DNA from: Pseudomonadota bacterium
GTDB lineage: Bacteria > Desulfobacterota > Syntrophia > Syntrophales > UBA5619
NCBI GenBank assembly: GCA_018827585.1
Contig: JAHJXP010000247.1
Coordinates: 1-21,049, forward strand
Length of the DNA: 21,049 nt
Reading direction: 5' to 3'
Below, piece by piece: positions 14,524 to 21,049 of the stretch; positions within the stretch are counted from its first letter, which is position 1; each line of letters begins with the position of its first letter. Under the pieces are notes generated by a model, which had not been told where the DNA came from, did not search any database, and worked only from the letters and a program-made list of their open reading frames with translations. The translations under genes were made by a program, and so were the position numbers.

Positions 14524-15843
14524 TTACTTCCTTTTGTCCATGATCCGCTTGGCTTTGAACGTTGTCCTTTCCAGAGTGCCGAAGTTTTCGATACGTATTT
14601 CCGGTGTAACCATTAGCTCTTCCCGGAGCTCCTTCTGCAGGCGGCGCCCAAGGGTCTGTTTATCCTCCCGAGGTTTCAGGCACTCGCACACCACCGTGCA
14701 TACATCCGTGTAAGTTTTCTCGTCCCGGGTAAGCTCGATAATGAATTCATCTCCCAATTCCTTATAACTCCGCACAACTTTTTCCACCTGTACGGGATAG
14801 AACTTTGCCCCGCGGTAGATGACCATATCATCGGCCCGCCCGAGGATTCCACCCACAGATCGGGCATGGGTTCGGCCGCAGGAACACCGGCCTGAATCGT
14901 AACGGGCGTAATCATTGGTCCAATATCGGAGCATGGGCGTCGCTTCCCGGGTCAGATGGGTGATGACCAAAACCCCCATCTCCCCTTCAGCGCAACGTTC
15001 CATCGTTTCCGGGTTGATGATCTCGATCACGTAATGGTCTTCAGCCCAGTGTAACCCAGCCTTGGCCGTACACTCGGAAGCAAAGGTAGGGCCGATCTCC
15101 GCCAATCCATAATAATCATAGGCATCGATTCCCAGGCCTTCTTCAATCTTTCTTCTGGTGGCTGTTGTCTCTGTTCCCCCTTCTCCCCCAAAACATCCCA
15201 TCTTGAGTTTTAATTGCTGAGGAGAAACCCCTCTCTCCCGCAGGTTTTCGGCAATATGCAAGGCAAATGAGGGTGTGCAGAGAAGGACCGTTGACCCCGG
15301 ATTCAGCATGTAATCGATCTGCCGCCCCGTCATGCTGGCTCCGATCGGAATCACAAAGCAATCCAAACGGTTGGCCGCGTAATGTGTAGACATGCCCGCT
15401 ATCCACAGTCCATAGCTGAAGCCGTTTTGGATAACATCCCCAGGCCGCACCCCGAAGCTATACATCGTCCGCGCCGTAACTTCGGTGATGTTTTCCACAT
15501 CCATGTCAGACCAAATGGTGTTCACCGGGATTCCTGTTGTGCCCGTGGAAGGATGGAGTTCCCTCCAATCTTTCGTTGGGGCCACGGTGTAACGCCCGAA
15601 GGGAGGATACTTTAACTGCTCTTCCCGCAGTTCTTGCTTGGTAACCACCGGTACATGGACCAAGTCATCCACGGTTCTGATATGGGCAGCCTTGAGCCCG
15701 GCTTTCCTGAACTTCGCCCTGTAAAATTCCGACTTGGCCAAACAGCGGCGGATCTGCCAGCGCAACCTCTCATTTTGTAGTTGCCGTATTTCTTTCCGGC
15801 TCATCCGTTCAATCTCCGGGTGGTAATATTTCCCTCTGCTCAT
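14524..15843 (-). CDS. PaaK-family (phenylacetate-type) AMP-forming acyl-CoA ligase
   Basis: A 439-residue adenylate-forming ligase, normal length for the family. The ATP loop is STGTTGIP (99–106). The adenylate motif is YYGLAEIG (244–251), followed by the family-specific SEC..KAGLHWAEDHY. The hinge region has YDSGRCSCGRT (315–324) and ILGRADDM..YRGAKFYP. A C-terminal lysine in TFKAKRIMD probably serves thioester-forming catalysis. These enzymes convert phenylacetate or related carboxylic acids, ATP and CoA into acyl-CoA, AMP and pyrophosphate in the cytoplasm. The gene is 14 bp behind livF, with AGGGG overlapping the livF stop, so it is the last gene of the liv operon. That context suggests it activates the acid imported by the transporter; the actual acid is unknown. 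Confidence 0.88.
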   Translation of the reverse strand: MSRGKYYHPEIERMSRKEIRQLQNERLRWQIRRCLAKSEFYRAKFRKAGLKAAHIRTVDDLVHVPVVTKQELREEQLKYPPFGRYTVAPTKDWRELHPSTGTTGIPVNTIWSDMDVENITEVTARTMYSFGVRPGDVIQNGFSYGLWIAGMSTHYAANRLDCFVIPIGASMTGRQIDYMLNPGSTVLLCTPSFALHIAENLRERGVSPQQLKLKMGCFGGEGGTETTATRRKIEEGLGIDAYDYYGLAEIGPTFASECTAKAGLHWAEDHYVIEIINPETMERCAEGEMGVLVITHLTREATPMLRYWTNDYARYDSGRCSCGRTHARSVGGILGRADDMVIYRGAKFYPVQVEKVVRSYKELGDEFIIELTRDEKTYTDVCTVVCECLKPREDKQTLGRRLQKELREELMVTPEIRIENFGTLERTTFKAKRIMDKRK

Positions 15844-15857
15844 CCCTTCTCGCCCCT

Positions 15858-16568
15858 TTACACCGCCAAGTATTTCTTAACAATCTCCTCATTCTGCCAG
15901 ATGCTTTCCATTTCCCCCTGGTACTGGATGAGACCCTTCTCGAGGATGTACCCCCTTCCCGCCACCTTGCGGCAAAATTTTAAATTCTGATCCGCAAGCA
16001 GGATGGTCACTTCTGACCTTTGGATTTCCCGGATCACCTCCACCAGGTTCTTCACCACCAGCGGAGCCAGGCCTTCGATCGGCTCGTCTAAGAGCAACAA
16101 ATCCGGGTTCTTCATCAGGGCCCGGCCAATAGCCAACATCTTCTGCTCTCCGCCACTCAGGCAGCTCCCTTTGTTGGCTCGCAGCCCCTCCAGGATAGGA
16201 AAAAGTTTATACACCTTTTCAATGGTCCATGGCCCGACTCTTTTTTTGGCAAGGCGTCTGGCCATTTCCAAATTTTCTTCGGCGGTCAGGTCGGCGAAGA
16301 TCCTGCGATCATCGGGGACATAGCCGACCCCCAGCTTGGCAATTTCGTAGGGTTTCCGGCCGACCAGTTCAGTCCCTTCCAGCAAAATGCTTCCCGAACG
16401 CGGGGGCGTCAGGCCCATGATAGACCGGAAGGTGGTAGTTTTCCCCACTCCGTTCCTCCCCAACAAAGAGACGACTTCTCCTCGACCGACGACAAGGGAA
16501 ATACCATGGAGGACCTGGCTCTGCCCATAGCTTGTGATAATCTCTTTAACTTCCAGAATTGTGGTCAT
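15858..16568 (-). CDS. livF: LivF-type ABC transporter ATPase
   Basis: A 236-residue ATPase of the branched-chain amino acid (HAAT) ABC family. Walker A is GRNGVGKTT (37–45), the signature is LSGGEQKML (137–145), Walker B is LLLLDEPIEGLAP (157–169), and the switch segment is LLADQN, close to the usual VEQN of LivF proteins. The short length and absence of the LivG insertion identify it as LivF. Its ATG overlaps the livG stop by 4 nt (ATGA). It pairs with LivG to energise the LivH/LivM channel. Substrates of this family include branched-chain amino acids, amides, urea and aromatic acids. Confidence 0.93.
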   Translation of the reverse strand: MTTILEVKEIITSYGQSQVLHGISLVVGRGEVVSLLGRNGVGKTTTFRSIMGLTPPRSGSILLEGTELVGRKPYEIAKLGVGYVPDDRRIFADLTAEENLEMARRLAKKRVGPWTIEKVYKLFPILEGLRANKGSCLSGGEQKMLAIGRALMKNPDLLLLDEPIEGLAPLVVKNLVEVIREIQRSEVTILLADQNLKFCRKVAGRGYILEKGLIQYQGEMESIWQNEEIVKKYLAV

Positions 16569-17317
16569 ATGTCTTCTCCGAGGTAAATGTCCCTGACCTC
16601 CTGATTCTCGCGAATATCACCGGGCTTGCCTTCCGCAAGGACCTCCCCGCGGTTCATGACCACGATCCAGTCGGATAGGGAAAAGACAATATCCATATCG
16701 TGCTCTACGATAATGAAGGTCGTATTCCGCTCGGAGGCTAATTTTTTCACCAGTTCCAGGACTTTGATTCTTTCGATGGGGTTCATACCCGAGGAAGGCT
16801 CGTCGAGGAAGCAAAGCTGGGGATTGGTGGCCACGGCAATTCCCAGTTCCAGGAGCCGCTGGTCCCCATGGGAAAGTTCCCCGCCCCGGGAATCCTTCTC
16901 TTTTTGCAGCCACACCTCCCCCAGGATCTTCTCCGCCTCCCCTACCGCTTCCTTCTGGCTTTGCAGAGAAGAAAAGGCACTGGAGGTTTTGTTGAGACGG
17001 GACAAGACGGGAAGAAGAATATTCTGAAACACGGTCATCCGGGGAAAGATGTTCATCACCTGGAAAGACCGGCTGATCCCCATCTTCACCCTTTTATCCG
17101 GCCCCAGCCGGGTAATCTCTTTTTCCCGGAAATAAATTTTACCCCGGTCCGGGAGCATATAACCAGACAGGATGTTGATGAGGGTGGTCTTCCCTGCTCC
17201 GTTGGGTCCGATGACCGAAGTGAAAAGACCCTCCTGCAGGGATAAATTGACCTCGTGCACTGCGGCCATCTCTCCAAAATACTTTCCCAGGCTCTCGGTC
17301 CGGAGAATCGCTTTCAC
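16565..17317 (-). CDS. livG: LivG-type ABC transporter ATPase
   Basis: A 250-residue ATPase. Walker A is GPNGAGKTT (37–45), the signature is a variant LSHGDQRLLELG (149–160) where LivG usually has LSxGxQR, Walker B is LCFLDEPSSGMNP (168–180), and the switch histidine is in VEHDMD (204–209). The FQVMNIFPRMTV segment and the C-terminal LGEDI are typical of LivG. The GTG at 17317 is chosen because it overlaps the livM stop (GTGA) and follows GAAAGGGG. The same frame stays open upstream to 17536, but that part lies within livM. It acts as partner of LivF. Confidence 0.93.
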   Translation of the reverse strand: MKAILRTESLGKYFGEMAAVHEVNLSLQEGLFTSVIGPNGAGKTTLINILSGYMLPDRGKIYFREKEITRLGPDKRVKMGISRSFQVMNIFPRMTVFQNILLPVLSRLNKTSSAFSSLQSQKEAVGEAEKILGEVWLQKEKDSRGGELSHGDQRLLELGIAVATNPQLCFLDEPSSGMNPIERIKVLELVKKLASERNTTFIIVEHDMDIVFSLSDWIVVMNRGEVLAEGKPGDIRENQEVRDIYLGEDI

Positions 17318-18249
17318 CGTCGGCCCCTTTCTCTCAAGAAGATACTCGCCACTCCGCCCCGGAATCCCATGACCAGCACCACGACGATAATCCCCAGGCA
17401 TAGCTGCCAGTACTCCGTGAATCGTACAATGATATCCTTCAACAGGTAAAAGAGAACCGATCCCACAATGGGCCCGGCGAAGGTGTGGACCCCCCCTAAG
17501 AGGGTAGCCAGCACGGGTTCCGCCGAATGGCTCCAATGAGCCAGCGGAGGAGTTACGGTGCTTTCCAACGGGGGAAGCAGGGCTCCGGCCAGCCCGGCGT
17601 ACAACCCGGCAATGGTAAAGGAGAGGAGGCGGTATTTTCGTACGGATATCCCGATACAGGCCGTGCGGGTTTCGCTGTCTCGAATGCCCTGCATGGCCAG
17701 GCCCATGGGCGAATGGACGATCCTATAGAAAAGAGTGATGGCCAGAATGGCGAACGCTAGGACAACATAGTAATAATTTTCCATGGGCGCCATGTTGATC
17801 TTGAAGAGGCCCGGGATCTCTAAGGGGGCCCGTGGAATTCCCACCAGGCCGTCATCCCCTCCGGTCATATCCCGCCACTTCCATGCCAGGGAGAAGATCA
17901 TCATGCCGAAGCTGAGGGTAAGCATGGAAAAATAGATGCGCGTATGCCGGATGCAGAGAAACCCCAGCAATAAGGATACAGCCCCGGCAGTGACCACACC
18001 CCCGACGATCCCAACCAAGAGCGAAGGATAAGCCAGGAGGATCTTGGCGCAGCCATATGCCCCCATCGCATAAAAGCCGGCCTGTCCGAAGGAGAGGAGT
18101 CCGGTATACCCGAACAGGAGATTGAAACCGAGGGAGAAGATGGAGAGGAGCAGGATGTGGATGACGACATAAACGGCGTATTTCCCGGCGTAAGCCGGCA
18201 GCAGGGCCAAAAGAACAACCAGAATCAGGATTGCCAGTCTTGTTTTCAT
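17314..18249 (-). CDS. livM: LivM-type ABC transporter permease
   Basis: A 311-residue membrane protein with about 8–10 hydrophobic segments. The family pattern is clear: LGFNLLFGYTGLLSFGQAGF (GYtGllSfGqaaF), YFSMLTLSFGMMIFSLAWKW, then TGGDDGLVGIPR, and MGLAMQGIRDSETRTACIGI (the EAA-like coupling loop, 'raIReNE.rA.a.Gi'). It forms the channel with LivH. It starts with ATG 3 bp behind livH, with a GGGGGA ribosome site inside the end of livH, and overlaps livG by 4 nt. Confidence 0.92.
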   Translation of the reverse strand: MKTRLAILILVVLLALLPAYAGKYAVYVVIHILLLSIFSLGFNLLFGYTGLLSFGQAGFYAMGAYGCAKILLAYPSLLVGIVGGVVTAGAVSLLLGFLCIRHTRIYFSMLTLSFGMMIFSLAWKWRDMTGGDDGLVGIPRAPLEIPGLFKINMAPMENYYYVVLAFAILAITLFYRIVHSPMGLAMQGIRDSETRTACIGISVRKYRLLSFTIAGLYAGLAGALLPPLESTVTPPLAHWSHSAEPVLATLLGGVHTFAGPIVGSVLFYLLKDIIVRFTEYWQLCLGIIVVVLVMGFRGGVASIFLRERGRR

Positions 18250-18252
18250 CGA

Positions 18253-19110
18253 TTATCCCCCGAAGAGTCCCTGTGGTTTCACCATCAAAACCACAGCCAT
18301 GATGAAGAATATCAGGAAGAGCTCGAAGACCGGGAAGAGGAGAATGCCATAAGCGCTGAGGGTTCCCACAATGATGGCCCCGACAAAAGCGCCCTTGAGA
18401 TTTCCCAATCCCCCGATCACCGTGATGATGAAGGCCTGGATAATCATGGCCGCTCCGATCCCGGGGGCCACCACCCGCACAGGGGTTCCCAAAGCTCCCC
18501 CCAGGGCGGCCAGCATGGCCCCGAAAACAAAGACCCCGGTGAAGAGCGTGGGAATGTTGACGCCGATGGCACTGGCCATCTCCCGGTCTGAAGCCGAGGC
18601 CCTCACCATCCTCCCCCACCAGGTCCTTTCAAAAAGCAGCCAGATCGCAATGGCCACCGCCAGGCCAGTCCCTATGATGAAAAGGTTGTAAACGGGGAAA
18701 GGCCTTCCTACCACGGACACCGTTCCTTCGAAAAAGCTGGGCATGGGCGGAATCTGGGCCACTCCTCCCCAGATCATCTTTGCGGCATCGTCGAAGATAA
18801 GGATGAAGCCAAAGGTGAGGAGGAGCTGGAAGGCGTGGTCCATATGGTAAATATGTCGCAAAAAAAACCGCTCCATAAAGTAGCCCACGACGCCCACCGA
18901 TAGCAGGCTCAAGGCAATGGCCAGCCAGAAGTTGACTCCCAAAAGGCCGTAGTAGGTGAAGGTAAAATACGCCCCCAGCATGAAAAGGCTCCCGTGGGCG
19001 AAATTGAGAACCCCCAGCACGCCGAACACGATGGTCAAGCCGGCGGCCAGGAGCCAGAGGTACATGGACACGCTCAAGCCTATTAATCCCTGGAAAATCA
19101 ATGTCTCCAT
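18253..19110 (-). CDS. livH: LivH-type ABC transporter permease
   Basis: A 285-residue membrane protein. It has the LivH features LAAGLTIVFGVLGVLNFAHG (GL.....G.m.viNfAhG), FMLGAYFTF, and MVRASASDREMASAIGVN (coupling loop 'aira...d...A...Gin'), then FGAMLAALGGALGTP and the closing MVLMVKPQGLFG (typical 'Lv.rP.GLfG'). It is separated from the upstream livK gene by 66 bp that contain a strong hairpin, so its transcript level may be below that of livK. It forms the transmembrane channel with LivM. Confidence 0.92.
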   Translation of the reverse strand: METLIFQGLIGLSVSMYLWLLAAGLTIVFGVLGVLNFAHGSLFMLGAYFTFTYYGLLGVNFWLAIALSLLSVGVVGYFMERFFLRHIYHMDHAFQLLLTFGFILIFDDAAKMIWGGVAQIPPMPSFFEGTVSVVGRPFPVYNLFIIGTGLAVAIAIWLLFERTWWGRMVRASASDREMASAIGVNIPTLFTGVFVFGAMLAALGGALGTPVRVVAPGIGAAMIIQAFIITVIGGLGNLKGAFVGAIIVGTLSAYGILLFPVFELFLIFFIMAVVLMVKPQGLFGG

Positions 19111-19137
19111 ATCCTTCTTCCCTTCATTCGTGTAAGC

Positions 19138-19165
19138 GGGGGAGCCTGGGCGTTCAGGCTCCCCC
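19138..19165 (-). terminator. Strong intercistronic hairpin between livK and livH
   Basis: GGGGGAGCCTG and CAGGCTCCCCC form a perfect 11-bp stem around a 6-nt loop, starting 11 nt past the livK stop. There is no U-tract, and livH follows directly. It is therefore more likely an attenuating or mRNA-stabilising hairpin, as often seen behind abundant binding-protein genes, than a full terminator. Confidence 0.6.
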
Positions 19166-19176
19166 GTGCTTCTCGC

Positions 19177-20496
19177 TTACTTGCCCATAGTGAGGGCTTC
19201 AAAAGGAGGATTTCGATAGTAGGCCTGGGCGGGGAACACCTTCAAGTCACCCACGATGGGAATGGGGTAATTGGGATCCTTCATCACTCGGCCACCGGGG
19301 ACATTATAAACCGCCTGGTGGTCTTCCGGTCGGAAAAATCTTTCTCCGGCCGGGGTCATGAGCTTTAACCCTTCCATGGCTTTGATGAGGTCCGCGGTCT
19401 TGAGACTTCTGCTCTTTTCCAGGGCCGCTTTGAAGACATAAATGGTGGAGTAGGCATTTTCGGCGGAGTAGTTGGGAAGCCGGTTCCATCGCTTGCGGAA
19501 GCTTGCCACGAACTTATTGTTCTCCGGCGTATCGGGGTAGTTGTGAATGTAACGGGCCGTAGCCCACAATTTATCCTTGAATTTTCCCGCCTCCACTTCC
19601 CTGGAAATACCTTCCAGAAAATCTACGGATCCACCCATGCATTGGAACCAGGCCTGGACCTTGTCGAAGACCCCCAGCATGAGAGCCTGCCGCAGAAGCA
19701 TGACCCCTTCCCCGGCCCACGGGGTGGCAATGATGCCATCGGGATTCGCGGCCATCACCGCCGAAATGTGGGAAGAAAAATCCATGGTCCAGAAAGGGGC
19801 CCAGGCGATGGAGACAAACTCCACGTCCGGACGATATTTCTTGAGGGTGTCCTTGAATAGGGCCCAGACGGAATACCCATATTCATAATCACAGTGAATC
19901 CCCGCCCATCTTTTTATATTGGGATACTCCTTAAAAATGAGGGCGGCCAGGTTGCTCTCCTGGTACACCGGAACAGAGATGCGGAAAATTTGCTTGATTC
20001 CTTTGCCATACACCAATTCTTCGGTTAAACGATGGGTGGAGGCATGGCCAAACACACAGATACGGTCGAGTTCGGGGAGAATGGGGCCAATGGCCATGGA
20101 GCAGCCACTGGAATCGACCCCGAATAGAAGATGCGCACCCCATTCCGTGACGAGATACCGGGCATTTTTCACGGCCACCGCCGCCTTGAGTTCCTCGTCC
20201 ATGAACTTGAGCTCGAGCCTGCTCCCTAAAATCCCCCCTTTGGCATTGATCTCATCGATGGCCAGGATTGCGCCCGACTGGATCTGCCAGCCGTAATCGG
20301 CGTGGGCCCCCGAAATGACCCCCTGACCCCCGAGCTTGATGACATCAACACCCAGGATTTTTTTCTTTGATTTGGATTTCTCTTTTGGGGGGGCAGCTTC
20401 TCCCACCTTGCTCAACCCCAAAGTCATCCCGCCAATCCCGGCAACGGTTGCCGCTTTCAATAATTCCCGACGACTGATCTTCTTATTTCCGCTCAT
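19177..20496 (-). CDS. livK: LivK-type substrate-binding protein with Tat signal peptide
   Basis: A 439-residue periplasmic binding protein of the Peripla_BP_6 (HAAT) family. The N-terminus MSGNKKISRRELLKAATVAG, followed by a hydrophobic run and a cleavage region near EAAP (about 33–36), is a twin-arginine signal (RR at 9–10), so it is exported folded. The mature part starts with a strand and GGQGVISGAHADYGWQIQSG, then AIDEINAKGGILGSRLEL, the usual start of the ligand-binding lobe. The ATG at 20496 follows AGGAGGG by 4–5 nt; an in-frame ATG 51 nt upstream lacks a ribosome site. It is the first gene of the liv–paaK operon and captures the solute for LivHMGF. The ligand cannot be predicted from sequence, but the downstream ligase suggests a carboxylic acid. 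Confidence 0.9.
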   Translation of the reverse strand: MSGNKKISRRELLKAATVAGIGGMTLGLSKVGEAAPPKEKSKSKKKILGVDVIKLGGQGVISGAHADYGWQIQSGAILAIDEINAKGGILGSRLELKFMDEELKAAVAVKNARYLVTEWGAHLLFGVDSSGCSMAIGPILPELDRICVFGHASTHRLTEELVYGKGIKQIFRISVPVYQESNLAALIFKEYPNIKRWAGIHCDYEYGYSVWALFKDTLKKYRPDVEFVSIAWAPFWTMDFSSHISAVMAANPDGIIATPWAGEGVMLLRQALMLGVFDKVQAWFQCMGGSVDFLEGISREVEAGKFKDKLWATARYIHNYPDTPENNKFVASFRKRWNRLPNYSAENAYSTIYVFKAALEKSRSLKTADLIKAMEGLKLMTPAGERFFRPEDHQAVYNVPGGRVMKDPNYPIPIVGDLKVFPAQAYYRNPPFEALTMGK

Positions 20497-20709
20497 GGGT
20501 CCCTCCTCTTCAAGTCTCGAATTTAGGGTTTCACGCTCCCAGCTCAAAGTTTTTACTTCAGATTTTAGGGTTTCTCTAAAAACTTATCGACTATGGATCA
20601 TGGATTTTTTACCCACCGCAGACTCCTCATCACCTCCTTCCTCTTCTCAAGCTTTTGGTTGTACGTTCTACTTTTTGAGCCTTGCGTCTTACATTTAACA
20701 CTTTACGCT
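20497..20709 (-). promoter_or_regulatory. Leader/upstream region of the liv–paaK operon
   Basis: A 213-bp non-coding gap that must contain the operon promoter, but no convincing −35/−10 pair was found. The 10-mer TTTAGGGTTT occurs twice (20522–20531 and 20564–20573), 42 bp apart, about four helical turns, and could be an operator pair. AAGGAGGTG at about 20630–20639 precedes a possible 10-codon reading frame on the minus strand, judged incidental. Confidence 0.35.
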
Positions 20710-21049
20710 TTATCTTGCATTACCTTCGTCGCTTCCTTGGAAAAGTAAGTAAAAAATCAGGTCGGCTCCGGTTCGCTTAATGGATGTTAGAACTTCCATC
20801 ATTACGAGTTCTTCTTCCAGCCATCCTTGCTGAGCTGCGGCTTTGATCATGGAATACTCTCCACTTATTGTACGCCTCAATGAGAATATTGAATTAGTCC
20901 CGTACCGCGCGGATAATGTCCAGGTAAGAAAGCGCCGGTTCAACCATAATGATATACGCCCCCTCCTGAATATCCAAGCCTGCTTTTTTTATAATTTATA
21001 AGACATTGCTTTCGAGGGACCGAAGTATAGGGGGGCTGTTTTTGCTTGT
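20710..21049 (-). pseudogene. hemB: Porphobilinogen synthase (ALAD) C-terminal remnant, multiply disrupted, 5' part outside window
   Basis: Three minus-strand pieces together give the C-terminus of HemB. The first, near 21020–20995, reads YFGPSKAMSYKL then a TAA stop. The second reads GLDIQEGAYIIMVEPALSYL then DIIRAVRD and a TAA stop. The third, in another frame, reads TISGEYSMIKAAAQQGW then LEEELVMMEVLTSIKRTGAD. Intact HemB has 'DIeEGADMvMVKPAL.YLDIIR' and 'v.GEYamIKAAA..GW'. The lysine of MVKPA that forms the substrate Schiff base is Glu here (MVEPA). Stops, frameshifts and loss of the catalytic Lys together show a dead copy, not a sequencing error. It lies directly upstream of the liv–paaK operon on the same strand. 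A functional hemB must lie elsewhere in the genome. Confidence 0.92.

Noticed and set aside
20590..20640. Possible 10-codon leader peptide behind AAGGAGGTG upstream of livK
   Set aside because: Ribosome site too close to the ATG, peptide lacks runs of branched-chain or aromatic residues, no paired terminator/antiterminator seen.
1..21049. CRISPR arrays, rRNA genes, riboswitches, phage structural genes
   Set aside because: Searched by eye on both strands; no regularly spaced repeats, rRNA segments, recognisable riboswitch aptamers or phage genes were found.

Overview
The window is GC-rich, densely coding bacterial DNA. It carries a GH57–GT5 fusion enzyme, a Liv-type ABC operon ending in a PaaK-family acyl-CoA ligase, an oxalate/formate-antiporter-like MFS protein, and a probable selenocysteine-containing thiol oxidoreductase. 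Together these suit an anaerobic deltaproteobacterium (Desulfobacterota, for example the Syntrophales). That placement is inferred from gene content and style only.

Left part (1–2147): the 5' part of an AbiEi-like antitoxin gene runs off the left edge. A tRNA-Leu(UAA) with a near-consensus sigma70 promoter follows, then an MtaD-type amidohydrolase on the + strand. Centre-left (2148–5860): a fused GH57/GT5 alpha-glucan enzyme lies on the minus strand. Upstream of it is a FrnE/DsbA-like gene whose first active-site cysteine codon is TGA. An in-frame ATG and Shine-Dalgarno sequence precede the TGA, and a hairpin with a GGG loop follows it at the distance expected of a bacterial SECIS. Conventional gene calling would miss the first 25 residues, including the active site. 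This is the main discovery in the window. The divergent gap after it holds an inverted-repeat element and promoter candidates for both flanking genes.

Centre (5860–13647): hrpA (+) converges with an MFS transporter (−), their stop codons overlapping. A MITE-like element with 13-bp perfect terminal inverted repeats sits between the MFS gene and a SagB-like nitroreductase gene. A PfkB sugar kinase and an EamA exporter follow, translationally coupled, all on the minus strand.

Right part (13648–21049): a gene-poor stretch holds a truncated, frameshifted outer-membrane phospholipase A1 (pldA) remnant. Then comes a compact minus-strand operon in the order livK–livH–livM–livG–livF–paaK, with 4-nt overlaps or very short gaps between most genes. 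The pairing suggests uptake of a carboxylic acid, possibly aromatic, and its activation to a CoA thioester. A decayed hemB (porphobilinogen synthase) lies upstream of the operon and runs off the right edge. Its Schiff-base lysine is replaced by Glu. Many long opposite-strand ORFs were judged to be shadows caused by high GC and are not listed.
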